From positions 62,001 through 126,000 of the forward strand of contig JADKEA010000008.1 of assembly GCA_016718275.1 (NCBI GenBank): 64,000 nucleotides of DNA. The letters run 5' to 3'. The notes beneath the pieces are model-generated. The model had not been told where the DNA came from. It did no database searches and worked only from the letters and a program-made list of their open reading frames with translations. Each line of letters begins with the position of its first letter. The first letter of the stretch is position 1. The position numbers and the translations under genes are program-made. This document shows positions 43,725 to 53,293 of this stretch, in pieces. This DNA comes from Candidatus Villigracilis affinis. Its GTDB lineage: Bacteria; Chloroflexota; Anaerolineae; Anaerolineales; Villigracilaceae.

Positions 43725-46601
43725 ATGCGTTTCACTTCTCCGCTCTTCCTCCTGCTTCTTCTCTTCCTGCCGATCACTGTCTGGCTGGGGTATCCTGCTG
43801 CGGGTCAGTCAAGGAAGCGCGAACTTACTTCGTTAATTCTGCGGCTTGTGATCGTCCTATGTTTGATTCTCGCCATCTCTGGATTGGAAATCGTCCAAAG
43901 CGGTGATAACCTCGCCGTCGTCTTTCTTGTGGATGTTTCAGACTCGATGCCGCAGCAAGCGGTGGAAGCGGAGGTGGGTTACATCCGCGAGGCGCTGCAA
44001 TCCATGGGCGTGGACGATCAAGCCGCGGTGATTCTTTTCGGCGCGGACGCATTGGTGGAGCGCCCGATGTCAGCACTGAATGAACTCGCCGAGATCACAT
44101 CTGTACCGATCACAAACCAAACCGATCTCGCGGAGGCGATTCAGCTCGGGCTGGCGATGTTCCCATCCGGTTTCGCAAAACGCATGGTGATTCTCTCTGA
44201 CGGCGCGGAAACCACTGGTAATGCGGCAAAGGCCGCCGAATTCGCCGCAGCCTCCGATGTGCAGATCGTCGTCGTCCCGTTTGTAAATCAGATCGACGCC
44301 GAAGCCCTCGTCACCGAAGTGGATGCGCCGACGCATTTACGCAGCGGCGAAAAATTCGATTTGAATGTTTCCATTCAAGCAAACCAATCCATGCAGGCGA
44401 CCGTGCGCGTGTTTTCGCAAAGCGAAATGATCTACGAAGGCGGACATGATCTGCATAAAGGCCTGCAAACCTTGAGCCTGCCGCTCACCGCGCAAGACCC
44501 TGGCTTTGTCACGTATCAGGTGCAGGTCACGCCTCAACAAGATGCCTTCTATCAAAACAATCGGCTGGATACGTTCTCGCAGGTGGAAGGTCCGCCGCGT
44601 ATTTTGGTGGTGGCCCCGCCCGAAGGTGAAGTAATTCCTGGCGGTGAGGTCCGCCCCGATGAAACTTCATTACTGCTGGCTTCGCTCACATCCGCAGGCT
44701 TTGATGTGAAGATGATCGCGCCGAATCTCCTGCCTGCTGATTTGCCCACGCTCGCGCAATATAACTCGGTTGTGCTGGTAGATGTCCCTGCGCGGCAGCT
44801 TGACCGCAATCAAATGGAAACCCTGCAATCTTATGTGCGCGATCTCGGCGGCGGACTTGTAGCTGTGGGCGGGCCGACCAGTTATGGCGTCGGCGGCTAT
44901 TATGGCACACCGCTCGAAGATGCCCTGCCTGTGGATATGCAAATCAAAGACGAAAAACGCCGCCCATCCCTGACGATTGTTTTCATTATTGACCATTCGG
45001 GAAGCATGTCTGAAACCAGCGGTGGAGTCACCAAACTCGAACTTGCCAAGGAAGCCGCAGCGCGTTCGGTGGAATTGCTTTTCCCCAACGATCATGTCGG
45101 TGTGATCGCATTCGACGATACCGCCAGCTGGGTGGTGCCGATCACCGATCTGCAAAACCCTGCTGACATCATCAACGCCATCGGTACAATTCAAATCGGC
45201 GGCGGCACCGATATTTACGCAGGCCTGCTCGCAATGTCGAAGGTTCTGCCTGATGATCCGTCGAAGGCTAAACATGTCATTCTGCTTACCGATGGCGGCG
45301 CGGACATCACGGGCATTCCCGAACTCGTGAAAAAGTTGTATGAAGAAAATGGCATCACACTTTCCACTGTTGGCGTTGGCAACGATGCCGCGCCTTTCCT
45401 GAAAGACATCGCCGCAATCGGCGGCGGCCGTTATCACTTCACCAACAACGCGAGCACCATCGCCACCATCTTCACCGAAGAAACCACACTCGCCACGCGC
45501 GCCTACATCGTCGAAGAATCATTTTTCCCGACTCTGGTCAATTCGTCGCCGATTCTCGCCAACATCACCGAAGTGCCGCAACTACACGGCTATGTTGCCT
45601 CCAGTGCAAAAGACCTCGCACAGGTGATTCTCGAATCAGAAAAAGGCGACCCGATTCTCGCCACATGGCAATACGGCCTCGGTAAATCCGTGGCATTCAC
45701 TTCCGATGCAACGGGCCGCTGGGCGCGTGATTGGGCACGCTCTGAAATTTTCCCAACCTTTTGGGTGCAGGCCGTGCGCTACACCATCAACGACTCGCTC
45801 AACTCCGCGCTGCAAATGAGCATCGACACACAAGGTGAAAACGCCAGCATCACCCTCGACGCGCGCGACCGTGCAGGCGGCTTCCTCAACGGCTATCAAG
45901 TGGAAGCCAGCATCGTCGCGCCGAATGGCGAAGCGCAAACCGTTACATTTACGCAAACCGCGCCCGGGCGATACGAATCCGCGTTCACACCCACCGAACA
46001 GGGAATCTATCTCATTCATTTTTCGGGGACAACTGACTCTGGAAGTGAATCCGCCTCTTTTGCAGAGACGACAGGGTGGGCATTATCCTACTCACCCGAA
46101 TATCAGCGCATCGAATCGGACCCGGACCTGCTCCTGCGTCTATCGGCATTGGCCAACGGGCAGGTTGCTTCTCCCCTCCCAGCAGACGTTTTCAAGCACG
46201 ACCTGAAAGCCACCCGCGCCACACAGCCGATCGCCCCGTTGCTGCTGTTGATCGCCGCATTGCTCCTTCCCGTGGATATCGCCGTCCGCAGACTCATCGT
46301 CACGAAGACCGATTTGATTCGCCTGCGCGAATGGGTACAACAAAAGACCACCCTTCGACGTGCTCAGGGCGAAGTACCCGCACAAACAAGCCCGCAAATG
46401 GAAGCGTTGTTCAGCGCGAAGAGTCGCGTGCGTGACAATGTGCCTGTGACAAGAGTCGATTCGTCGGCGCATGAAGTGCCTGTTGAAACAGAGTCAGTCT
46501 CAAGTCCAGAAAAAGAAGCGCGGGAGACTCCATCGAAGGTGGAAGAATCCACATCGACCACATCCGCATTGCTCGCCAGGAAAAAGAATATTCGAAAATA
46601 A
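43725..46601 (+). CDS. Large membrane protein with two VWA domains
   Basis: 958 residues. N-terminal helices (about 5-22 and 35-55); VWA 1 with MIDAS DVSDS (Asp70-Ser74); a beta-rich domain; a glutamine-amidotransferase-like segment (VLVDVPARQLDRNQMETL, about 345-410); VWA 2 with DHSGSM (Asp423-Met428) and LLTDGGAD; a C-terminal helix near 825-845 and a Ser/Glu-rich tail. It is a BatB-like or amidotransferase-like VWA protein and the last of the MoxR module. A REP-like element (46354-46375) is read through in frame as LRRAQGE in the tail, an apparent insertion. Confidence 0.88.
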   Translation: MRFTSPLFLLLLLFLPITVWLGYPAAGQSRKRELTSLILRLVIVLCLILAISGLEIVQSGDNLAVVFLVDVSDSMPQQAVEAEVGYIREALQSMGVDDQAAVILFGADALVERPMSALNELAEITSVPITNQTDLAEAIQLGLAMFPSGFAKRMVILSDGAETTGNAAKAAEFAAASDVQIVVVPFVNQIDAEALVTEVDAPTHLRSGEKFDLNVSIQANQSMQATVRVFSQSEMIYEGGHDLHKGLQTLSLPLTAQDPGFVTYQVQVTPQQDAFYQNNRLDTFSQVEGPPRILVVAPPEGEVIPGGEVRPDETSLLLASLTSAGFDVKMIAPNLLPADLPTLAQYNSVVLVDVPARQLDRNQMETLQSYVRDLGGGLVAVGGPTSYGVGGYYGTPLEDALPVDMQIKDEKRRPSLTIVFIIDHSGSMSETSGGVTKLELAKEAAARSVELLFPNDHVGVIAFDDTASWVVPITDLQNPADIINAIGTIQIGGGTDIYAGLLAMSKVLPDDPSKAKHVILLTDGGADITGIPELVKKLYEENGITLSTVGVGNDAAPFLKDIAAIGGGRYHFTNNASTIATIFTEETTLATRAYIVEESFFPTLVNSSPILANITEVPQLHGYVASSAKDLAQVILESEKGDPILATWQYGLGKSVAFTSDATGRWARDWARSEIFPTFWVQAVRYTINDSLNSALQMSIDTQGENASITLDARDRAGGFLNGYQVEASIVAPNGEAQTVTFTQTAPGRYESAFTPTEQGIYLIHFSGTTDSGSESASFAETTGWALSYSPEYQRIESDPDLLLRLSALANGQVASPLPADVFKHDLKATRATQPIAPLLLLIAALLLPVDIAVRRLIVTKTDLIRLREWVQQKTTLRRAQGEVPAQTSPQMEALFSAKSRVRDNVPVTRVDSSAHEVPVETESVSSPEKEARETPSKVEESTSTTSALLARKKNIRK
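46354..46375. repeat. REP-like element inside a coding sequence
   Basis: CTTCGACGTGCTCAGGGCGA followed by AG, related to the element at 17850. It lies in the C-terminal tail of the double-VWA gene and keeps the frame open. Confidence 0.55.
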
Positions 46602-46634
46602 AAATGTGCCCCGAAAATTCGGGGCACATTTTTT
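46601..46634. terminator. Shared terminator between convergent genes
   Basis: A perfect stem of at least 13 bp (AATGTGCCCCGAA) with a very short loop, flanked by A-runs on the left and T-runs on the right, serves both the VWA gene (+) and the repeat protein (-). Confidence 0.88.
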
Positions 46635-46650
46635 CAAGCAATACGTTCTG

Positions 46651-49600
46651 TTAATGGATGTTGTTCGTCACTCCAGCCACAGGCGTGAACCATGCTTGCG
46701 GATTCCCGTCATTGAACTGGAAGAGGATGTTGGACGGCAGCAATTCCATGCCGTTCGTGAAGGCGTGCCAGCCGCCCGTGTAATACTGGGTGCAGGTACC
46801 AGTGGCCGAGGTTACCTTGCCCGTCTGGAATGCAACAGTTTCGTTGAGGCCAGTGTTCTGCCATCTTTCAGCGTGGGTAAATGCATAGTCCATGCTGAAC
46901 AAAATGTTGGCAGGCAGCAATTCCATGCTGACTTCACCGCCAGAGGTTGTGCCGAAGGCGTGCCATGAACCCGTGTAATATTTGACCGTGCCGGTGTCCA
47001 TCAGGGCACCAGTGCTATCCTTCAATTGCACCACGACCTTTTTGGTTTGGAATAACACGGTTGCGTTGCCGCCGGTATCCTGCCATTTTTCGTTATGGAC
47101 GAATTGATTGTCCATGCTGAACAGGATGTTCGCAGGCAGCAAGTCCACATTCACTTTGCCGCCTGAGGTGCTGCCAAGATCATGCCATGCACCTGTGTAA
47201 TATTTGACCGTGCCGGTGTCCATCAGCGCGCCGCTGCTGTCCTTCAATTGGACTTCAACGTTCTTCATCTGGAAGACAACTGTGGCATCTGTGGTGGTGT
47301 TCTGCCATCTTTCATTGTGCACGAACTGATTGTCCATGCTGAACAGGATGTTGGAGGGCAGCAATTCCATGCTGACCTTGCCGCCGGAGGTATTGCCAAG
47401 GTCATGCCATGCACCTGTGTAATATTTGACCACGCCGGCATCGACAAGGGTTCCGCCGCTGTTCTTCAGCTGCACTTCAACTTTTTTAGTCTGGAACAGA
47501 ACGATCGGATTGGTGGCGATATTCTGCCACTTTTCGTTGTGCGTGAAAGCATAATCCACGCTGAACAGCAGGTTGGTTGATGTCCCAGGGAACCCAAAAG
47601 CCATCAGTCCGCTTGCATTTGTATTGCCAACGGGATGCCAACTGCCGTCATAATATTTCACCACGCCTCCGGCAAGCGCCACGTTCGCGCTATTGACCAG
47701 CTTGACCACCGCGAGGCTGTAGGTGCAGGTATTCCCGGTGCAATTGATATCATCGAGGATAAAGGAATCTGCTCCGATCTTGACCACCACATCATAGGTG
47801 TTCTTGAGCAGCACCATCGTAGTGGAATTGTTCTGGTAGGTGCGGTTTTCTACATCGCCGCCTGCGGCTGTGCCAGCCACATTATCGGTTACTTTGACAT
47901 AGACATGCACACCGGTCTTGCCGGGGAATTTGAGCGTAAAGGTTGCAACAATGTTTTCAACCACACAGGTATTCCCTGTGCAATCCACCGCGTCGATGAC
48001 CTTCTGTTTCGCGCCCTTGACCACGACCACGTCGTAGGTGTTCTTCAAAACCACCATGGAGGTTTCGTTGTTCTTATAGGTGCGGTTCTCCACATCACCG
48101 CCAGTGGCTGTGCCAGCAATGCTGTTATCCACCTTCACATAGGTGTGGACGCCGCTGATGCCAGGGAATTTCACCGTTAGTGTTGCGACGATATTCTCCA
48201 CCATGCAGGTCTCGCCTGTGCAATCCACCGCGTCGATGACCACCTGTTTCGCGCCCTTGACCACGATCACATCGTAGGTGTTCTTCAATACCACCATGGA
48301 TGCTTCGTCATTCTTGTAGGTGCGATTCTCCACATCGCCACCCGATGCGCCTGCCACGCCGTCATTCACTTTGACGTAGGTGTGCACACCGGCAATGCCG
48401 GGGAACTTCACGGTTAACGTGGCGACGATATTTTCCACCACGCAGGTTTCGCCTGTGCAATCCACCGCGTCGATGATCTTCTGCTTTGCACCCTTGACCA
48501 CAACAACATCGTAGGTGTTCTTCAATACCACCATGGATGCTTCGTCATTTTTGTAGGTGCGGTTTTCCACATCACCACCAGATGCGCCTGCCACACCGTC
48601 ATTCACTTTGACGTAAGTGTGCACACCGGCAATGCCGGGGAATTTCACAGTCAATGTGGCGACGATATTTTCCACCACGCAGGTTTCACCCGTGCAATCC
48701 ACCGCGTCGATGACTTTCTGCTTCGCACCCTTGACCACCATGACATCATAGGTGCTCTTCAACACGACCATCGAGGTTTCGTCATTCTTGTAGGTGCGGT
48801 CTTCAACACTTCCACCAGCGGCTGTACCAGCTACGCCATCATTCACCTTGGCATAGGTATGGACACCCGCAATACCGGGGAATTTCACCGTCAGCGTGGC
48901 CACGATCTTATCCACGGTGGCCCAACCGCCAAGCACGGTCACATTGTCAATGAGCTTGGTCTGAGAGCCCTTCACCACGATCACATCGTAAAAACCGTTG
49001 GGCAGGTCGGCAAAGACAGCCTGATCGGTCTTATAGGTTTGAGACGCAACCTGTGTCCCGGTCGCCGTTCCCGCAACGTTATCGCTCTTGCGCACATAGG
49101 TATGTACACTGGTGATTCCGGGGAACTTCACCGTGAGGCTGGCCTTATCCAATGTGCAGGTCAGGGCCGTGCAATCGACATCGTCATAGATGAACGAGTC
49201 GCTGCCCTTCACGATCAGCACATCATAGAAACCACGCAAAACGGTCATGACCGATTCATTGTTCTGCCAGGTGCGCTCTTCCACAGCTCCACCCGTGGCT
49301 GAATTGCTGATTGAATCGGGCATCTTGACGTAGTTATGAATTCCCGTCATTCCGGGGTATTTGATGGTCAACGTGGCAACGATTCCCTCCACAAGGCAGG
49401 TGTTGCCGCCACAGTCAACATCATCAGCAACATAAGTCTTCGCACCCTTGACCACAGATACATCGTACGTGCCCTTGAGCACGACCATCTCAGACTGGTC
49501 ATTCTTCCAGGTGCGTTCTTCAACGCCTCCGCCGCCAGCAGTATTAACGACGCCATCGGGCATCCGAGCGTAGGTGTGGACTCCGCCAATGCCGGGGAAT

Positions 49601-51360
49601 TTCACTGTCAACGTGGCGACGATTCCATCTACCTGACAACTGGTGCCGGTACAATCGACATTATCCACCACGTAGGTCTTCGCGCCTTTAACCACCTGTA
49701 CATCGTAGGTGCCCTTCAGCACGACCATCTCAGACTGGTCATTCTTCCAGGTGCGCTCTTCAACGCCCCCACCGCCAGCAGTATTAGCAACGCCATCAGG
49801 CATCTTTGCATAGGTATGGACACCGCCAATGCCGGGGAATTTCACGGTCAGCGTGGCGACGATATCCTCCACCAGACAGGTGTCACCGGTGCAATCCACA
49901 TCTTCCACAAGATAAGTTTTCGCACCCTTGACCACAGAGACATCATATGTGCCCTTGAGCACGACCATCTCAGATTGATCATTCTTCCAGGTGCGCTCTT
50001 CCACGCCTCCACCATCGGGCATCCGAGCATAGGTATGGACTCCGCCAATGCCGGGGAATTTCACGGTCAACGTGGCGACGATGCCGTCCACGAGACAGGT
50101 TTCGCCGGTGCAATCCACGTCATCTACAACATAGATCTTTGCGCCTTTAACCACCTGTACATCAAAGGTGCCCTTGAACACGATCAATTCAGCCTGGTCG
50201 TTCTTCCAGGTGCGCTCTTCAACGCCCCCGCCGCCAGCCGTGCCAGCGACACTATCAGGCATCTTTGCATAGGTGTGGACACCGCCAATGCCGGGGAATT
50301 CAACAGTCAGCGTGGCAATGAGTCCGTCCACGGTTTTATCGCCGAGCAAAATTACGTTGTCAACGATCTTGGTCTGTGCGCCCTTCACCAATACGATGTC
50401 ATACACATCGTTGGGTACATCGGCAAAGATCGCTTCATCATTCTTCCAGGTCAGAGATGCAACTTGAAGCCCGTTTGCGACGCCATTAACACCATCGCTC
50501 TTCTTCAAATAAGCGTGAACGCCGCCGATCCCCGGGAATTTCACAGTCAGGTCGCCTGTTGAGAAATCGCATTCAGGCACAGTCACAGTGACCTGTGTTC
50601 CGTTGATGAGGAAGGTCCGCGTACCGGCAAACATTTCCATGGCTGGTTTGGTAAATGGATACCAGCCGCCGTTGGCGCTGCCGTGGTTGATCGAACCACT
50701 ATAGTTGATCGCAACTTTCGTGGTCGTGAATGTTACCAGCGGATCACCCTGCTCAACCACTGTTGCAGTCTGCAGCGCCGAAGAAGTGTGATTCGCCGAC
50801 GCATAGAATGTGCGGTCGTAGCCGGGGAACAATTCCTTTGAAACAAGGCCATCACTGCCGGTTGTGCCAAAGGTCAGGAATCCACCATTGACACTGCCGT
50901 AGGTGACCGCCGCGCCTTCGATCGCAACGCCCGGACAAGTCTCCACTTTCGCTTTGACCAAAACGGTCTCGAAAACGACTTCATCATCGCCATCAAAAAC
51001 CAAAGCTTGCGAAGTGGATGTCGAGGCGTTGTAACTGGCATAGAAATGGTAGTTCGTGCCAACGGTCAGGTCTGAACGGCTGATCGTGCCATCCACCCCG
51101 GTCGTGCCAAACGTCTGCCAGCCAGCATTGGGGCTGCCAACTGCGTACGTGATGACAGCGCCTTCGATGGGATTACCAAGGCTGTCCTGCGCTTTGACTG
51201 TCAATTCGGGCGTGGCAACTGCTTCCTCCACATCAAAGCGAACTGCGGGAACATAGCCGGTCCAGCCTGTGTCACGGCGGAAAACACCAACTCCGCCTGC
51301 ACCACCGTCCGCATACCATCCCGCCGTTTCAGTGTTGAAGAAAACAGCATCTGGTTCCAC
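46651..51360 (-). CDS. Secreted repeat protein, main part (frameshifted)
   Basis: 1,569 residues, the second part of a gene whose start is at 52010. Order: two or three beta-sandwich units (AGWQTFGTTGVDGTISRSDL type), 12 tandem units of 72-81 residues (LTVKFPGIGGVHTY, then RTWKND, then YDVxVVKGAK), and four and a half units of another type (GTVKYYTGSWHAFGTTSGG, then ELLPANILFSMD). Ten of the 12 units carry two cysteines spaced five apart (DCTGETC), probably a small disulfide loop. It is an extracellular, adhesin-like or surface-layer protein. Reading starts reliably at about 51388 after restoring one base. Confidence 0.85.
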   Translation of the reverse strand: MEPDAVFFNTETAGWYADGGAGGVGVFRRDTGWTGYVPAVRFDVEEAVATPELTVKAQDSLGNPIEGAVITYAVGSPNAGWQTFGTTGVDGTISRSDLTVGTNYHFYASYNASTSTSQALVFDGDDEVVFETVLVKAKVETCPGVAIEGAAVTYGSVNGGFLTFGTTGSDGLVSKELFPGYDRTFYASANHTSSALQTATVVEQGDPLVTFTTTKVAINYSGSINHGSANGGWYPFTKPAMEMFAGTRTFLINGTQVTVTVPECDFSTGDLTVKFPGIGGVHAYLKKSDGVNGVANGLQVASLTWKNDEAIFADVPNDVYDIVLVKGAQTKIVDNVILLGDKTVDGLIATLTVEFPGIGGVHTYAKMPDSVAGTAGGGGVEERTWKNDQAELIVFKGTFDVQVVKGAKIYVVDDVDCTGETCLVDGIVATLTVKFPGIGGVHTYARMPDGGGVEERTWKNDQSEMVVLKGTYDVSVVKGAKTYLVEDVDCTGDTCLVEDIVATLTVKFPGIGGVHTYAKMPDGVANTAGGGGVEERTWKNDQSEMVVLKGTYDVQVVKGAKTYVVDNVDCTGTSCQVDGIVATLTVKFPGIGGVHTYARMPDGVVNTAGGGGVEERTWKNDQSEMVVLKGTYDVSVVKGAKTYVADDVDCGGNTCLVEGIVATLTIKYPGMTGIHNYVKMPDSISNSATGGAVEERTWQNNESVMTVLRGFYDVLIVKGSDSFIYDDVDCTALTCTLDKASLTVKFPGITSVHTYVRKSDNVAGTATGTQVASQTYKTDQAVFADLPNGFYDVIVVKGSQTKLIDNVTVLGGWATVDKIVATLTVKFPGIAGVHTYAKVNDGVAGTAAGGSVEDRTYKNDETSMVVLKSTYDVMVVKGAKQKVIDAVDCTGETCVVENIVATLTVKFPGIAGVHTYVKVNDGVAGASGGDVENRTYKNDEASMVVLKNTYDVVVVKGAKQKIIDAVDCTGETCVVENIVATLTVKFPGIAGVHTYVKVNDGVAGASGGDVENRTYKNDEASMVVLKNTYDVIVVKGAKQVVIDAVDCTGETCMVENIVATLTVKFPGISGVHTYVKVDNSIAGTATGGDVENRTYKNNETSMVVLKNTYDVVVVKGAKQKVIDAVDCTGNTCVVENIVATFTLKFPGKTGVHVYVKVTDNVAGTAAGGDVENRTYQNNSTTMVLLKNTYDVVVKIGADSFILDDINCTGNTCTYSLAVVKLVNSANVALAGGVVKYYDGSWHPVGNTNASGLMAFGFPGTSTNLLFSVDYAFTHNEKWQNIATNPIVLFQTKKVEVQLKNSGGTLVDAGVVKYYTGAWHDLGNTSGGKVSMELLPSNILFSMDNQFVHNERWQNTTTDATVVFQMKNVEVQLKDSSGALMDTGTVKYYTGAWHDLGSTSGGKVNVDLLPANILFSMDNQFVHNEKWQDTGGNATVLFQTKKVVVQLKDSTGALMDTGTVKYYTGSWHAFGTTSGGEVSMELLPANILFSMDYAFTHAERWQNTGLNETVAFQTGKVTSATGTCTQYYTGGWHAFTNGMELLPSNILFQFNDGNPQAWFTPVAGVTNNIH
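47712..49143 (-). repeat. Second block of six protein repeats
   Basis: Six coding repeats of about 240 bp. The first lacks cysteines (KLIDNVTVLGG), four are of the KVNDGVAG...ENRTYKND type, and the last has SFILDDINCTGNTC. The order is the same as in 49144-50553. Confidence 0.8.
49144..50553 (-). repeat. First block of six protein repeats
   Basis: Six coding repeats: the first lacks cysteines (KIVDNVILLGD), four are of the KMPDG...EERTWKNDQ type, and the last has SFIYDDVDCTALTC. Units inside a block are more alike than units at the same position in the other block. Confidence 0.8.
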
Positions 51361-52010
51361 ATCCGTACCAGTACTCGGGGTTGAAATATTACAGCAAAAT
51401 TAAGCGAGTTGTATGGGCCGGGGGCGCCGATTGGGTCATATCCCCATGTTTCAGTATTCGATGCGATACCGTAAATGATCTCATCGGGCAGGACAATGCC
51501 TTCACCGCTCAAATCAAATACGATATTGAAGGCAAATCCATTATAGCAAGTGCCATTGGCCGCCTTCCAGGCAAAACCCGCACCGTACCCGGTATTCGGG
51601 CAGGAAGGATCTCCCTCAGGCCGCCATTGCATTACAAAATCCTGGGTCACACTTGCGATCAATGTTCCAAGAGCCGGTACAGCACCACTCTTATCCACAT
51701 TGTAGATGTTGAGGGTGAGCGGGTGAGAAAACCCATCAGCGGGCATATCTGGATACTCTGAATGCCTTGCCCAATTACTCAGAGTTACCGTCACACTGGA
51801 GAGGTTACGGGCTGTTCCAGCAAACTGAATATGATCGCCAAACTCCGCCGCCTGTTGAGCCTGATAAGGCTGACTGGGCAAATTTCCAGGCAGTGGATCG
51901 GGAATGCTGTTAAAAACAGATTCACTTGTGGCCGTTACGTTTTGAATCGATAGCGCGGTGAATATAAGCATCACCACAACCATCATGCCGAAGTACTTGA
52001 CTCGTTTCAT
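51201..52010 (-). CDS. Secreted repeat protein, N-terminal part (frameshifted)
   Basis: Start of the gene, from ATG 52010 behind AAGGGAG. A signal peptide (about 1-27, hydrophobic GMMVVVMLIFTALS) precedes a secreted-protein domain (AAEFGDHIQFAGTARNLSSV, then VTLSNWARHSEYPD) found at the N-terminus of many exported proteins. The true frame is lost at about 51389; beyond NSLNFAV the residues are noise. Restoring one A gives AVNISTPSTGTDVEPDAVFF, which joins the main part at 46651-51360. The complete protein would be about 1,785 residues. Confidence 0.82.
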   Translation of the reverse strand: MKRVKYFGMMVVVMLIFTALSIQNVTATSESVFNSIPDPLPGNLPSQPYQAQQAAEFGDHIQFAGTARNLSSVTVTLSNWARHSEYPDMPADGFSHPLTLNIYNVDKSGAVPALGTLIASVTQDFVMQWRPEGDPSCPNTGYGAGFAWKAANGTCYNGFAFNIVFDLSGEGIVLPDEIIYGIASNTETWGYDPIGAPGPYNSLNFAVIFQPRVLVRMWNQMLFSSTLKRRDGMRTVVQAELVFSAVTQAGPAMFPQFALMWRKQLPRPN

Positions 52011-52511
52011 GTTTTCTCCCTTTCAAAAACATAGACTTAATGAACAAATGATAGACTATTCAAGACACCCACTCTACTTTCTTCGATGAGCCACCTCTTC
52101 TTTCTTGAAATTAAATTAAAAACCGACCACTCGGGCCGGTTTCGCTATTAGCTCCCCAAAGACCTGTCCATTTTGTCTATTACGACAGGACAAGCGACCA
52201 AATCAGGTCATTGGATCGTTGCTTCCAAATCACATATTCAATTGTCTTCTTATATCTAAAAGGAAATCCCTGCTCCACCAATAAACAAACCCGTGTTTTT
52301 CAATCCCTGCTTTCATTCGCCACTAGGTTTATTTTACGGTGGATTACTTCTAAATTCCCACACAAGGTACTAAAGTAAAATCAGTATACAAGAATAAATT
52401 TGTAAATACAAGTACTTTTTGTAACAAGTTTATTAATGGACAATTCGCATTCTTTGTCTCACAAAACAAATTTTTCACCGTATATCGAAGCATACAAAGA
52501 TTCAAAACAGA
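52011..52511. other. A/T-rich intergenic region and leader of the repeat protein
   Basis: No gene found in 501 bases. On the minus strand it contains a terminator-like hairpin (52113-52141) about 110 bases before the repeat-protein start. Upstream of that are overlapping short inverted repeats near 52163-52189 (CCTGTC / GACAGG and TGTC / GACA). The sequence from 52380 to 52500 is very A/T-rich. Confidence 0.6.
52113..52141 (-). terminator. Terminator-like hairpin upstream of the repeat protein
   Basis: Minus strand: 8-bp stem AACCGGCC / GGTCGGTT with one G-U pair, a 5-base loop and a T-rich tail (TTTAATTT). It may end cysE transcription or act as an attenuator of the repeat protein. Confidence 0.55.
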
Positions 52512-53216
52512 TTAAATCGCAAAATCCTCACCATGCCAGATGCCATGATCGGACGTATGCAAAGCCGGAGAAATGGTAGTGTGACCGTCCAATCTTTTTT
52601 CGAGTTTCTCCATATGGGATACCAATGCCGCAAGTGTCTCGCCAATGGTATCGGGAAGGAGACCATGCTCAAGGTCGGGCTTGTCACTCATCGCCTTCTC
52701 CTGACTGCGGACAATGATCTGCCCCGGCACTCCGATGATCACCGAGTTTGGCGGGGACGATTTCACCACAACCGCATTCGCACCGATACGGCTATGTGCA
52801 CCGATGGTAATTGCGCCCAAAACTTTTGCTCCCGCACCGATGACAACATGATCCTCAATCGTGGGATGGCGTTTGGTCTTTTGCAGGCTGGTGCCACCCA
52901 AAGTAACCCCGTGATACATTGTGACGTTCTCACCGATTTCCGCAGTTTCACCGATCACAACCCCCATGCCATGGTCAATGAAAAAATTACGTCCAATGGT
53001 TGCGCCGGGATGGATTTCGATCCCGGTCATACTACGGGCCAGTTGGGAAAGCCAACGGGCAATTAATTTGAAACCACCCTTCCACAGGTGATGGGATAGG
53101 CGATGTATCCAAATGGCATACACACCAGGGTAGCATAAAAGGATCTCCCAAACGCTTCGGGCAGCGGGGTCACGATCTAATACAGATTGAACATCTTCTT
53201 GAATGGTTTTAAGCAT
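52512..53216 (-). CDS. cysE: Serine O-acetyltransferase
   Basis: 234 residues. An N-terminal helical region (1-65) precedes left-handed beta-helix hexapeptide repeats (about 68-165): GIEIHPGATIG, then FIDHGMGVVIGETAEIG, then TLGGTSLQKTKRHPTI. The catalytic His is in DHGMGVVIGE. It acetylates serine with acetyl-CoA to give O-acetylserine, the substrate of CysK encoded just upstream. The long C-terminal tail (about 190-234) is more extended than in short SAT forms and lacks the usual terminal Ile-rich CysK-binding motif except for a final Ile. Confidence 0.93.
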   Translation of the reverse strand: MLKTIQEDVQSVLDRDPAARSVWEILLCYPGVYAIWIHRLSHHLWKGGFKLIARWLSQLARSMTGIEIHPGATIGRNFFIDHGMGVVIGETAEIGENVTMYHGVTLGGTSLQKTKRHPTIEDHVVIGAGAKVLGAITIGAHSRIGANAVVVKSSPPNSVIIGVPGQIIVRSQEKAMSDKPDLEHGLLPDTIGETLAALVSHMEKLEKRLDGHTTISPALHTSDHGIWHGEDFAI

Positions 53217-53234
53217 TTTTTCTCATTATAGTAT

Positions 53235-53286
53235 GTAGAGGCACAGCGGCCTATCGGCAGGCTCAGGACAAGCGCTGTGCCCCTAC
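53235..53286. repeat. Hairpin repeat element between cysK and cysE
   Basis: 14-bp arms GTAGAGGCACAGCG and CGCTGTGCCCCTAC (one mismatch) enclose GGCAGGCTCAGGACAAG, which resembles the REP-like elements at 17850 and 46354. It is probably a dispersed intergenic repeat and could stabilise or attenuate the cysK-cysE transcript. Confidence 0.6.
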
Positions 53287-53293
53287 GTCTTTT

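Noticed and set aside
47712..50553. Possible CRISPR-like array
   Set aside because: Units are about 240 bp, coding throughout, without spacers.
49336..50562. 408-codon open frame on the plus strand, and similar ones at 47635-49302
   Set aside because: Antisense of the tandem repeats; repeated DNA keeps the opposite frame open.
53225..53230. TATAAT on the minus strand just before cysE
   Set aside because: No -35 element at a suitable distance and the start would leave almost no leader; cysE is more simply read through from cysK.
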